Shown here piece by piece: positions 28,001 through 35,666 of a DNA stretch of 64,000 bases (within the stretch, counting starts at the first letter, position 1; every line of letters begins with the position of its first letter). This DNA comes from UJ101 sp965262705 (lineage in GTDB: Bacteria > Bacteroidota > Bacteroidia > Flavobacteriales > UJ101). Where the stretch lies: the NCBI GenBank assembly GCA_965262705.1, contig OZ253556.1, positions 1,860,001 to 1,924,000 of the forward strand. The letters are read 5' to 3'. The notes under the pieces are model-generated. The model was not told the DNA's origin. It did not search any database and saw only the letters and a program-made list of their open reading frames with translations. Made by a program: the position numbers and the translations under genes.

Positions 28001-29309
28001 TTCTGAATTGAAGTTGACTAATAGAAAAGGGTTTGTAATTATGACGGCAAATATTCCTTATGGAGCAAATCTATTCATTAAAAATGGGGCTAAAGTTAAA
28101 GAAGGAGATAAGATTTGTAGCTGGGATCCCTATAATGCCGTTATTATATCTGAAACTGCCGGTAAGATTGCTTATGAGAATATTCAACAAGGGGTTACTT
28201 GTCAGATAGAAGTCGATGAACAGACTGGTTTTCAGGAGAAAGTAATTTCTGAATCAAGAAATAAAAAATTAATCCCTACCTTAAAAATTCTTAATAAAAA
28301 AAGCGAAACAGTTAAAGTATATAATTTACCCGTAGGCGCGCACTTAATTGTAAATGATGAGGAAGAAGTTGAAGCTGGAAAAGTTTTAGTGAAAACGCCG
28401 CGTAAGTCTGCTAAATCTGGAGATATTACCGGAGGACTCCCCCGTGTAACCGAATTGTTTGAAGCGCGTAATCCGTCTAACCCGGCTGTTGTTTCTGAAA
28501 TTGACGGAACAGTTTCGTATGGTAAAATTAAACGAGGTAATAGAGAGATTATAATAGAATCAAAAACAGGGGAGATAAAAAAATATTTAGTTAAACTCTC
28601 CAGCCAGATTTTAGTGCAGGAAAATGATTTTGTTAAAGCTGGTATGCCGCTTTCAGAAGGGATTATTACTCCTCGTGATATTTTGAATATTAAAGGTCCC
28701 ACCGCAGTGCAGGAATATTTGGTAAATGAAATACAGGAGGTTTATCGCTTGCAAGGGGTAAAAATTAATGATAAGCATTTTGAAGTTATTGTTCGTCAAA
28801 TGATGCGAAAAGTAGAAGTGATCCATTCAGGTGATACTTTATTTTTAGAAGGCCATATAGTTCATAAACAAGAGTTTATTGAAGTAAATGATCAACTATA
28901 TGGTAAAAAGGTAGTAGAAGATGCCGGAGATTCTGAAAAACTTAAACCCGGGCAGATTGTTAGTTTACGAGAGTTAAGAGATGAAAATTCAATATTAAAA
29001 CGAGAAGATAAAAGTTTGGTGAAGACAAGAGAAGCTAAACCGGCTATAGCAAGACCTATTTTACAGGGAATTACCCGTTCTTCACTGCAAACCAAGTCAT
29101 TTATTTCTGCAGCTTCTTTCCAGGAGACGACTAAAGTATTGAGTGAAGCTGCAGTAGCAGGATGTTCGGATGAATTAGAAGGGTTAAAAGAAAATGTAAT
29201 TGTTGGACATAAGATACCTGCGGGAACAGGACTGGAGGAATATGATGAAATTATGGTTGGCTCTAAAAAAATGCTCCAGGAGATGTCCAATGAAGAAATA
29301 GATCTATAA
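25029..29309 (+). CDS. rpoC: RNA polymerase beta-prime subunit
   Basis: Catalytic subunit (1426 residues). The N-terminal zinc site CACGKYKGIRYKGIVCDRCG is near residue 60. The active-site NADFDGD is at about 473-479 and binds the catalytic Mg2+. A second zinc cluster combines CEEDCG with CGAKKGICAKCYG around residues 810-910. The C-terminal part has the SQNT-like repeat structure of the family. DUF3467 follows after nine bases. Confidence 0.99.
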   Translation: MLRKQNNITKFNKITIGFASAESILQKSHGEVLKPETINYRTHKPERDGLFCERIFGPVKDYECACGKYKGIRYKGIVCDRCGVEVTEKKVRRERIGHINLVIPVAHIWYFRSLPNKIGYVLGVPSKKLDMIIYYERYVVIQPGIANYPDGQPLKKMDFLTEEEYLDIIDELPKENQYLEDTDTNKFIAKMGAECIEELLKRVNLDELSYELRHSAHNETSKQRRTEALKRLQVVESLRNANRKMQNLPEWMVLRIVPVIPPDLRPLVPLDGGRFATSDLNDLYRRVIIRNNRLRRLIEIKAPEVILRNEKRMLQESVDSLFDNTRKSSAVTTDSNRPLKSLSDSLKGKQGRFRQNLLGKRVDYSARSVIVVGPTLKLHECGLPKGMAAELYKPFIVRKLIERGIVKTVKSAKKIIDRKDPVVWDILENVLKGHPVLLNRAPTLHRLGIQAFQPKLIEGKAIQLHPLVCTAFNADFDGDQMAVHLPLGHEAILEAQLLMLASHNILNPANGSPVTIPSQDMVLGLYYMTKERNSVKKAQVKGEGLTFYSPEEVQIAYNEKQVSLHAKIRVKVKIKQKGELVDKLIDTTVGRILFNDVVPKKFGYINEVLTKKSLRTIIGNILSETDVPTTAQFLDDMKTLGYNHAFQGGLSFSLGDILIPDKKALMINNTVGKVEEIKSNYNMGLITNNERYNQVIDVWTTTNAKLTDIVMKRMTEDKQGFNSVYMMLDSGARGSKEQIRQLSGMRGLMAKPQKAGQVGSEIIENPIIANFREGLSILEYFISTHGARKGLADTALKTADAGYLTRRLVDVAQDVIVCEEDCGSLRGLTITPLKKNDEIVEGIAERIVGRVALLDITNPKNNEVITKGNEIINEEMAELIEKLGIEEVEVRSPLTCGAKKGICAKCYGRNLSTNRPVQKGEAVGVVAAQSIGEPGTQLTLRTFHVGGTAGNISEISTHIAKGDGTLEIEDLRTVSNINAFGKESEIVVSRSSELKLTNRKGFVIMTANIPYGANLFIKNGAKVKEGDKICSWDPYNAVIISETAGKIAYENIQQGVTCQIEVDEQTGFQEKVISESRNKKLIPTLKILNKKSETVKVYNLPVGAHLIVNDEEEVEAGKVLVKTPRKSAKSGDITGGLPRVTELFEARNPSNPAVVSEIDGTVSYGKIKRGNREIIIESKTGEIKKYLVKLSSQILVQENDFVKAGMPLSEGIITPRDILNIKGPTAVQEYLVNEIQEVYRLQGVKINDKHFEVIVRQMMRKVEVIHSGDTLFLEGHIVHKQEFIEVNDQLYGKKVVEDAGDSEKLKPGQIVSLRELRDENSILKREDKSLVKTREAKPAIARPILQGITRSSLQTKSFISAASFQETTKVLSEAAVAGCSDELEGLKENVIVGHKIPAGTGLEEYDEIMVGSKKMLQEMSNEEIDL

Positions 29310-29318
29310 TGAGAAAAA

Positions 29319-29630
29319 ATGACAAAGAATAAAGATGGTCAGATGAATATTCATGTTCCTGAAGAGGTACATGAAACCTATTCGAATCTGGCAGTGATTA
29401 ATCACTCGTTTACTGAATTTGTAGTTGATTTTATTCAAGTTATGCCGGGGCGGCCCACGGCAAAGGTAACTTCGAGAGTTATTTTAAGTCCTTTGCACAC
29501 CAAACAGCTATTGAAAGCTTTATCTGAAAATGTTAAACGCTACGAAAAACATTTTGGGGAGATCAAAGAACCTGAAATGCATTCGGATCAAGATGCGCTC
29601 AACCTATTTGGAACTAAAGGAGAAGCTTAA
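29319..29630 (+). CDS. DUF3467 domain protein
   Basis: A 103-residue protein of the DUF3467 family, found after rpoC in many Bacteroidota. The sequence carries the family-like stretch HSFTEFVVDFIQVMPGRP (about 30-47) and a following SRVILSPLHTKQLLKAL. It has no signal peptide or membrane segment, so it is cytoplasmic. The function is not established; constant linkage suggests a role near RNA polymerase or simple operon hitch-hiking. Confidence 0.9.
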   Translation: MTKNKDGQMNIHVPEEVHETYSNLAVINHSFTEFVVDFIQVMPGRPTAKVTSRVILSPLHTKQLLKALSENVKRYEKHFGEIKEPEMHSDQDALNLFGTKGEA

Positions 29631-29715
29631 AACATAGACGGTATTAACTTGTTTCTGTAAAGAATAAATAGCTAAAGCAGAATTGAACTATCGAATTATT
29701 TTGTTTGCTATTTAT

Positions 29716-29887
29716 TTTATGCTTTAGCTTTAAACTGCTTCCTTCTCAAAGCTTCGACAGGCTCAGATACCGAAAATTAAAATCCTCACAACCATTAGGT
29801 TGCTCCGGTATTTAATTTTAGCTTACGCTGACTTGCGGTTCCTCGGGCGTTGCATTTTTTTGTTAGCGTGCTTTTTGCAACGGTCTC
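29716..29887 (-). mobile_element. GAGACC element, copy 5 (mosaic)
   Basis: Minus-oriented, ending GCTTTTTGCAACGGTCTC at 29887; the opposite end is worn. Inside are a CTTCGACAGGCTCAG word (29752-29766), the CAACC-ATTA-GGTTG hairpin, and an inverted TTAGCTTACGCTGACTTGC word (29819-29836) placed in the slot that is occupied by CGCCCGATAAA in other copies. It lies in the gap where DUF3467 and the helicase gene converge. Confidence 0.7.
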
Positions 29888-29909
29888 AAGTCTTAAAAAG
29901 GGATGTTTT

Positions 29910-31319
29910 TTACCCTACAAAAAATTCTTCTTTAAACCCTAAAAGATATACCTTCTTTTTAGCCCGGGTAAAAGCGGTATAAATCCATCGCAGGTAATTT
30001 TTATCAATCTTTCGGGTGTACGGTTGCTCTACAAAAACATAATCCCATTGCCCGCCTTGTGCTTTATGGCAGGTTACGGCATACGCATATTTTACCTGAA
30101 GTGCATTGAAATACGGATTTTCCTTCACTTTTTTGAAGCGCTTGTATTTAGAAGATTCTTCTTGGTAGTCTTCCAATACTTTTTCATACAAATTGTTTTG
30201 TTGGTCATAAGTTAGCCCCGGTGTTTCAGCATGGATTGTATCTAAAAGCAGCACAGTATTAAATGCTGGCTCATCAGGATAATCAGGTAATGAAACTTTT
30301 ACTTCAGCAAATTCAAACCCGTAAAGTTCTTTAAATTGACGTACTGCTTTAATTTCAATCACTTCACCATTCGCGATAAAGCCGGGTTTTGAAGTTTCGT
30401 TTAACCAAAAATAATTATTTTTTAGTACCATCAGCTTATCCTCTTTTTCTATAAGATCATTATACATTAAAATTTTCTTTCTTATTTGCTCGTTATACAG
30501 ATTGGCACGTTTGTTTGAACGAACAACGATCAACGTTTCATCAGGATGGTTACTTAAATGATCGGCAAGGGCAGATTCAATTTCATAGCGGTCTTCAATT
30601 CGCTCAAAATCAACAACAGAAGGGCATAGTTTTAATTCATTAATCTGCCGGCATATAGATTCTCTTATGCAGGTTGCATTGGTTACAATAGCCGATTTTT
30701 TTTGCTGGCGCACAACCTCTGTCAATTGAAACTCATCAATCTGCTTACAATAGTTAAAGTTTAAATAGTTCGTTTCGAGAGCCGGGCTTATTTCTAAATG
30801 TACCGGTGGGAGTTGAGCTACATCTCCTATAAAAAGCAATTTATTTCCCGACTGGGGTTGAAAAGTATATTGAAACAAGTCATTTAATAGGGCACCTCCA
30901 TTTTTTTTTGCTGAATTAGAAAAATCATTGGTAATCATAGAGGCTTCATCTACGATAAATAAAGTGTTAGAGGCTTTATTATTTTTTAATACAAACTCGT
31001 TGCTTATTCCTTTGTTACGAACATGGTAAATATAGCGATGAATGGTAAAGGCTTTTTTTTGCGAATAATTTCCCAAAACTTTTGCTGCTCTGCCTGTAGG
31101 GGCTAATAATACTACGCGATATTTTGTTTGAGGCAGTGTTTTTACGATGGCTTTGGTCAAACTGGTTTTCCCTGTTCCCGCATATCCTTTTAATACAAAG
31201 ACTTCTTGCTCAGTTGTTACCAAAAAATTAGAAAATAATTTAAAAAATTCATTTTGTTCGTCAGTTGGTTCAAAGTCAAAATGAGAAATAAGCGTTGATT
31301 TTATGCAATTAGCGGTCAT
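29910..31319 (-). CDS. RecD/PIF1-type ATP-dependent DNA helicase
   Basis: Superfamily 1 helicase of 469 residues. Walker A is KGYAGTGKTS (44-53), Walker B is LFIVDEAS, and the Q-containing motif is GDVAQLPPV. The C-terminal UvrD_C_2-type motifs are YAVTCHKAQGGQWDYVFVE and RWIYTAFTRAKK. It resembles the helicase part of RecD2 proteins but lacks their long N-terminal helix-hairpin-helix region, and this short form is common in Bacteroidota. A role in DNA repair or replication is inferred. It is divergent from the gene at 31429. Confidence 0.88.
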   Translation of the reverse strand: MTANCIKSTLISHFDFEPTDEQNEFFKLFSNFLVTTEQEVFVLKGYAGTGKTSLTKAIVKTLPQTKYRVVLLAPTGRAAKVLGNYSQKKAFTIHRYIYHVRNKGISNEFVLKNNKASNTLFIVDEASMITNDFSNSAKKNGGALLNDLFQYTFQPQSGNKLLFIGDVAQLPPVHLEISPALETNYLNFNYCKQIDEFQLTEVVRQQKKSAIVTNATCIRESICRQINELKLCPSVVDFERIEDRYEIESALADHLSNHPDETLIVVRSNKRANLYNEQIRKKILMYNDLIEKEDKLMVLKNNYFWLNETSKPGFIANGEVIEIKAVRQFKELYGFEFAEVKVSLPDYPDEPAFNTVLLLDTIHAETPGLTYDQQNNLYEKVLEDYQEESSKYKRFKKVKENPYFNALQVKYAYAVTCHKAQGGQWDYVFVEQPYTRKIDKNYLRWIYTAFTRAKKKVYLLGFKEEFFVG

Positions 31320-31365
31320 ATTTTCAAAAATAGTAAAATATTTCTTTTATAAATAAAAAAAATTG

Positions 31366-31373
31366 TAGTTTTG
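31366..31373 (+). promoter_or_regulatory. Candidate -7 box upstream of 31429
   Basis: TAGTTTTG fits TAnnTTTG and lies 55 bp before the start codon, in the gap between divergent genes. There is no clear -33 TTTG. Confidence 0.35.
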
Positions 31374-31428
31374 TTTCCAATGAAATTTTTATTAAATATA
31401 TAAATAATAAATTAAATTTTAAAATTTT

Positions 31429-32211
31429 ATGATTAAAATAATTTTAGGTCTTGCTGCCATTGTCGTTGTTTTATTATTAGGGTCTCGTATATTTGGAAAC
31501 TTAAAGCGTAATGTACGTATTATTTTACAATTAATCTTTTTAGTTGGGGCATTTGTCGTAACCTATTTTGTTTGGAAAAGTGTAAATGAGCCTGTACGGT
31601 TTAATAAGGATAGAGATAATCTTTATGCAAAAGTTATCCATAAAATGAGAGAAATTCGTAATGCTCAGATTGCTTATAGAGATTATCATCATCAATATGC
31701 CTCTTCGTGGGACGACCTGATTTCTTTTATTGATACAGGAAAATATGTCGTCTTAGAGAAGAAAGACATAAAGGTTCAAAAGGTACAGAACGGACTGACT
31801 TATGAAGGTACAGAATCTGTTATTGATACTTTAGCTGTAGTCCCTTTAAAAGATTCTCTTTTTAAAAAATACAAAGGAATGCCAAAATCAGCGATTAATC
31901 AATTACGCTATATGCCGGGATTGAAAGACAAAAAAGAATACGAAATTAAATCTACTTTAGACCAAAAATACGATACCTTAAATAAAAGATTAGTTAAGAC
32001 GATTCGGTTTGAAGTTCGAGCCCCTAAACGATGGTTATTGAAATCATTAAAAGATAAGTACGATCCGTTTTATTTGGAAAGAGAAATTAACAGCGAGAAA
32101 GGAATACAGGATACGGTATTGAAAATAGGGTCTTTATATGCTAATTCTACTGACGGAAACTGGCCTAAATATTATGATTTATTAGTAGATAAAAAGTACG
32201 CTAAAAAATGA
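31429..32211 (+). CDS. Conserved membrane-anchored protein, function unknown
   Basis: A 260-residue protein with two N-terminal hydrophobic segments (about 2-22 and 30-52). The rest is a soluble part beginning KMREIRNAQIAYRDYHHQYASSWDDL, a pattern reminiscent of the stalk of pilin-like or secretin-accessory proteins. No catalytic motif is visible. It overlaps the DUF3822 gene by four bases (ATGA), and that gene overlaps rsmD by one, so these three form one operon. I recognise the gene order from other Flavobacteriia but not the function. Confidence 0.75.
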   Translation: MIKIILGLAAIVVVLLLGSRIFGNLKRNVRIILQLIFLVGAFVVTYFVWKSVNEPVRFNKDRDNLYAKVIHKMREIRNAQIAYRDYHHQYASSWDDLISFIDTGKYVVLEKKDIKVQKVQNGLTYEGTESVIDTLAVVPLKDSLFKKYKGMPKSAINQLRYMPGLKDKKEYEIKSTLDQKYDTLNKRLVKTIRFEVRAPKRWLLKSLKDKYDPFYLEREINSEKGIQDTVLKIGSLYANSTDGNWPKYYDLLVDKKYAKK

Positions 32212-32957
32212 TATCCTTTGCTTTTGATAGTTTATCCATCCACATTGAATCGGATGGATTTTCTTTTTTCAAAAGAAAAGAAGACTTAGTGATACGAAAA
32301 AGTAAGCGGCCTGAGTCTATAAGGTATGAATCATCCAAAAAAATAGCCGAAGAGATAGTCAATTTAATTAAAGAAAAAGAATTTTCTTCACTTAAAACGA
32401 TAAAACTTATCTTTTCAAATAAACTTTTTACTTTGATACCTGAAGAATTTTATGATGAAGGTAAGGCTTCCGTTTACATAGAGTTTAATCATTTTTTATT
32501 GCCCGACGAACCCATTGAAACACAATGTATCCCCGATTTAAAGATCCATTTTCTGTTCAGCTATAATGAAAGCATAGAACGTGAAATTAAAAAGTCCTCT
32601 TCTAAAATCGATATAATCATTACACATAGCGGGCAACAACTCATCAGTTGTTTATATCGACTGGTCCCGGAAAAGAAATATTTTATTTATTTTAATTCCA
32701 CCAGTATTGAACTTATTTTCTTCAACGAAGAACAACTTATATTCTATAACTATTTTGAAGTAAAAACCAAAGAAGACGTTTTATATTACTTGCTATTTGT
32801 AGCAGAACAACTTGATATAGATCTTAATCAAGCCCTTATTTGCCTGCTTGGAGACATAACCCTTTGGCAAAAAGCCATTGAGATGATGAAAAAATATGTT
32901 CGTTATGTTGATATTTCTCTAAATGATTGTTCTGTAGTTAAAGAAAATATATTTTAA
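32208..32957 (+). CDS. DUF3822 family protein
   Basis: A 249-residue cytoplasmic protein of the DUF3822 type, which in Bacteroidota regularly precedes rsmD. The length, position and the pattern of alternating strands are consistent with a split actin-like (ASKHA) fold proposed for such proteins. Motif evidence is weak. No signal peptide. It is translationally coupled on both sides (ATGA with the upstream gene, TAATG with rsmD). Confidence 0.75.
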   Translation: MISFAFDSLSIHIESDGFSFFKRKEDLVIRKSKRPESIRYESSKKIAEEIVNLIKEKEFSSLKTIKLIFSNKLFTLIPEEFYDEGKASVYIEFNHFLLPDEPIETQCIPDLKIHFLFSYNESIEREIKKSSSKIDIIITHSGQQLISCLYRLVPEKKYFIYFNSTSIELIFFNEEQLIFYNYFEVKTKEDVLYYLLFVAEQLDIDLNQALICLLGDITLWQKAIEMMKKYVRYVDISLNDCSVVKENIF

Positions 32958-33508
32958 TGCGTATTATATCGGGCAAATACAGAGGAAGACGACTGAGGGC
33001 GCCAAAAAATCTGCCCGTGCGTCCTACAACTGACAGAGCAAAGGAATCGTTGTTCAATATTTTAAATAATACATTTGATTTTGATACGATTAAGGTGCTG
33101 GATTTGTTTTGCGGAACTGGAAATATCAGTTACGAGTTTGCCTCGCGAGGTACGGAAAGCATTATTGCTGTAGATAAGAACATTCATTGTATAAAATATC
33201 TTAAAAAGACGATTAGAGAATTACAATGGGATGACGTGATAACGCCTGTAAAGCGTGATGTGTTTGAGTTTATAAAAAATAAACTGCCGGCACAGGATAT
33301 TATTTTTGCCGACCCCCCTTATACTTTTCGCCCAGAAGCCTTAGAATGGATTATAAACGGAGTTACCCAAAGCAATTTATTAGCCCGAGGCGGGTGGCTT
33401 GTGATAGAACATTCATCACTTACGCAGGTTCTACCTCACCCTTATTTTATAGAAATAAAAAAATACGGGCAGGTATGCTTTAGCTTTTTTAGGCAGAATA
33501 AAAAATAA
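32957..33508 (+). CDS. rsmD: 16S rRNA (guanine966-N2)-methyltransferase RsmD
   Basis: S-adenosylmethionine-dependent methyltransferase of the small ribosomal subunit (183 residues). The N-terminal MRIISGKYRGRRLRAP and VRPTTDRAKESLFNIL are characteristic. The AdoMet-binding motif is LDLFCGTGNI (48-57) and the catalytic motif DPPY is at 119-122. Its start codon shares one base with the DUF3822 stop. Confidence 0.96.
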   Translation: MRIISGKYRGRRLRAPKNLPVRPTTDRAKESLFNILNNTFDFDTIKVLDLFCGTGNISYEFASRGTESIIAVDKNIHCIKYLKKTIRELQWDDVITPVKRDVFEFIKNKLPAQDIIFADPPYTFRPEALEWIINGVTQSNLLARGGWLVIEHSSLTQVLPHPYFIEIKKYGQVCFSFFRQNKK

Positions 33509-33560
33509 GTACAAGCCTTTTTAGATATTTAGTAGTATCTTAACCTCATGATTTACTTTT

Positions 33561-33660
33561 TGGGCGTTCCCGCCTAACGGTGGTCAGGCTATCCACTATA
33601 TCTTTTTCCTGGGGCAAAAGGCTGCCGCTTCTATCCATAACGCACGCCCCGCAAAGCCTT
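33561..33660 (+). repeat. Second repeat family, copy B
   Basis: Runs GGGCGTTCCCGCC, GGTCAGGCTATCC, TCTTTTTCCTGGGGCAAA, CTTCTATCC, ACGCACGCCCCGCAAAGCC, the same block order as copy A. It follows rsmD by about 50 bp and is only eight bases before a GAGACC element in the same orientation. Confidence 0.7.
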
Positions 33661-33667
33661 AGAAGTA

Positions 33668-33828
33668 GAGACCGTTGCAAAAAGAACGCTAACAAAAAAA
33701 TGCAACGCCCGATAAAAATTAAACACCGGAGCAACCTAATGGTTGTGAGGATTTTAATTTTTTGAGAAGGAAGCAGTTTGAAGTTAGATGCTTTCCTTTT
33801 CATGCTTTTTTATCTATTCTGCAAAGGT
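33668..33828 (+). mobile_element. GAGACC element, copy 6
   Basis: Starts GAGACCGTTGCAAAAAGAAC and ends TATTCTGCAAAGG; the last few bases of the right terminus are altered. About 161 bp. The core includes ATGCAACGCCCGATAAA, the CAACC-TAAT-GGTTG hairpin and the GGAAGCA/TGCTTTC stem. The complementary strand encodes MKRKASNFKLLPSQKIK, as in other copies. Confidence 0.8.
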
Positions 33829-33845
33829 ATTTTATTATATAATTG

Positions 33846-33853
33846 TATCTTTG
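33846..33853 (+). promoter_or_regulatory. Candidate -7 box of the ferredoxin gene
   Basis: TATCTTTG fits TAnnTTTG and lies 41 bp before the ATG. There is no clear -33 box; the upstream bases are the right end of repeat copy 6. Confidence 0.4.
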
Positions 33854-33894
33854 CTATTTGATTAAAACTATCTGATTTTTTATATATAAAGATT

Positions 33895-34128
33895 ATGGTG
33901 ATTATTACCTTGCAAAGAGATAAGTGCATCGGATGTAATTATTGTGCAGAAATGGCTCCATGTCATTTCAAGATGTCTAAAAAAGATGGAAAATCAGTTT
34001 TGCTATACTCAAAAGAAAAGAAAGGCTTTTACACCTATAAAGATCCGAACAGCTGGGTTTTTGAGGAAGTTGAGAATGCTAAGAAAGCCTGCCCGGTAAA
34101 GATCATTTCAGTAAAAAAAACCAAATAA
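33895..34128 (+). CDS. 4Fe-4S ferredoxin
   Basis: A 77-residue electron carrier. Cysteines 11, 14 and 17 (CIGCNYC) together with Cys66 in ACPV form a single [4Fe-4S] site. Cys23 is also present near the first group. There is no second CxxCxxCxxxCP cluster, so this is a one-cluster ferredoxin, a type seen widely in Flavobacteriia. Its redox partner is not encoded nearby. It lies eight bases before the nuclease pseudogene. Confidence 0.88.
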   Translation: MVIITLQRDKCIGCNYCAEMAPCHFKMSKKDGKSVLLYSKEKKGFYTYKDPNSWVFEEVENAKKACPVKIISVKKTK

Positions 34129-34136
34129 AATTTTTT

Positions 34137-34930
34137 ATGCGAACGAATCCTTTTCGTCAGAAGTTAAAAACTACCCTCACATTTTTCCTCCTATCTTTAA
34201 TGACGGCTGTATTTGCTTGGGGGTCAACAGGGCACCGTGCAATAGGACAAATTGCAGAAAATTATTTATCTCAAAAAGCTAAAAGAAAAATACGCTTGCT
34301 GTTAGGAGGGCACAATTTGGCTTACTGGTCAAATTATGCATATGCCATCCGTTCAGATAAACAATATGAAAAATATAATACATGGCACTATGTAGATTTT
34401 AAAGGAATGGATTATGCGCGGGCGGTGAAAAATCCGCAAGGAGATGTTGTACAGGCGATTAGAAAATGTATTGAGATTTTAAGAAATTCAGCGTCTTTAA
34501 CAGCAGATAAAATATTTTACCTAAAGTTATTAATTCATTTCGTAGGCGATTTGTATCAACCGCTGCATGTAGGTCGCTAGGATGACTTAGGAGGAAACCT
34601 TATAAAGGTAAAATGATTTGGAAAGGACTCGAATTTACATAGCGTATGGGATGAACAGATGATAAACCATTACAAAATGAGTTACACCGAGTTGGCAGCT
34701 AGCTACCCTAATTTATCAAAAAAAGAGCGAAAAAAAATACAAAAAGGTACGGTATTAGAATGGGCTAACGGAGCTAAAAAAATAGCAGAGGAAAGGGGGG
34801 ATATCCTTCGGTTATCAAAACTAAAAATTTAAGTTATTCCTATATGTACAATTATTTTCTCTTATTGAGAAGTCAATTATTAAAGGCGGGGATCCGATTA
34901 GCTAAGGTGTTAAATGAAATTTATAAATAA
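34137..34930 (+). pseudogene. S1/P1 nuclease family gene, inactivated
   Basis: The first 147 codons encode a signal peptide and the zinc-nuclease N-terminus (WGSTGHRAIGQIAE, with the mature N-terminal Trp28 and His33), up to FVGDLYQPLHVGR. An in-frame TAG follows at 34578-34580. The frame then continues as recognisable protein (DDLGGN) and hits TGA at 34614-34616, where the family would have a tryptophan before FG. It resumes as SNLHSVWDEQ up to a frameshift between about 34790 and 34811. The last 38 residues (IKTKNLSYSYMYNY to KVLNEIYK) are in another frame, ending TAA at 34928-34930. Two stops plus one frameshift with good residual similarity indicate recent loss. S1/P1 enzymes degrade single-stranded nucleic acids outside the cytoplasm. 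Confidence 0.9.
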
Positions 34931-35007
34931 TAGCTAAAATATCAACCACATAAATCAAACTTTATGTTACAAAAAAATGTATATTAGTTTGCTATAAAAG
35001 AAAAGAA

Positions 35008-35415
35008 ATGTTGAGAAATACTGTAGGAATTATACTCGGGCTTATCGTAACAGCGTCCATTTTAATTATTATTCTTTATGTTGGATGGTCTTTTTACCCC
35101 CTTCCCGAAAAAGTAGAGTTCCTGAACCTAAAAACGTATAAACGTTCAGATCAAACCTTTTATACCGGGAGTTATATTTTTGAAATGATTTCTTATATAA
35201 TAAGCACTTTTTTAGGAGGAGTTACCGTTGCTTCCATCGTAAAAGTAGCAAAGCCAGCGTATTCAACTTTGATTGGAGTGATTATTTTTTTATTACTTTT
35301 AATTAAGCTGGTTATGATTCCATATCCGTTCTGGTTCTATATTATTTCTATATTGCTTATACTCCCTATGGGATATTTTAGTGGAAAATGGATAGAAAAA
35401 TTAATCGCTCAGTAA
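35008..35415 (+). CDS. Small integral membrane protein, function unknown
   Basis: 135 residues, with four hydrophobic segments (about 4-27, 52-75, 84-102 and 105-125) and short charged loops. No motif identifies a family. The ATG at 35008 is the first in frame. It has the codon use of its neighbours. It is followed eight bases later by a GAGACC element. Confidence 0.65.
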   Translation: MLRNTVGIILGLIVTASILIIILYVGWSFYPLPEKVEFLNLKTYKRSDQTFYTGSYIFEMISYIISTFLGGVTVASIVKVAKPAYSTLIGVIIFLLLLIKLVMIPYPFWFYIISILLILPMGYFSGKWIEKLIAQ

Positions 35416-35422
35416 ACTTATT

Positions 35423-35587
35423 GAGACCGTTGCAAAAAGCACTCTGACAAAAAAATGCAACGCCCGAGGAAAATTAAATCCTGGAGCAACCTAATGGTTG
35501 TGAGTATTTTAATTTTTTTGAGAAGAAAGCAGTTTGAAGTTAGATGCTTTCTTTTTCATACTTTTTTATATATTCTGCAACGGTCTC
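35423..35587 (+). mobile_element. GAGACC element, copy 7 with 5-bp target duplication
   Basis: A 165-bp copy with intact ends (GAGACCGTTGCAAAAAGCAC ... TATTCTGCAACGGTCTC). It is flanked on both sides by TTATT (35418-35422 and 35588-35592), a perfect 5-bp direct repeat. The internal stem AGAAAGCA/TGCTTTCT is perfectly paired in this copy. The conserved complementary frame is broken by one extra base in the A run. Confidence 0.88.
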
Positions 35588-35666
35588 TTATTATAAAAAA
35601 CGTCATTTTTTTTAGATTAGATAAAATAAACTATCTTTAGACCCTAAGATTAATAAATAAATTCAA

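Noticed and set aside
28892..29290. Long minus-strand frames inside rpoC, rpoB and the ribosomal protein genes (also 28232-28702, 23524-24012 and 20229-20711)
   Set aside because: They are antisense shadows of strongly conserved genes and have no family features.
34578..34616. TAG and TGA in the nuclease gene as read-through or selenocysteine codons
   Set aside because: Two different stops and a later frameshift occur in the same gene, and no special element or selenoprotein context is visible. Decay is simpler.
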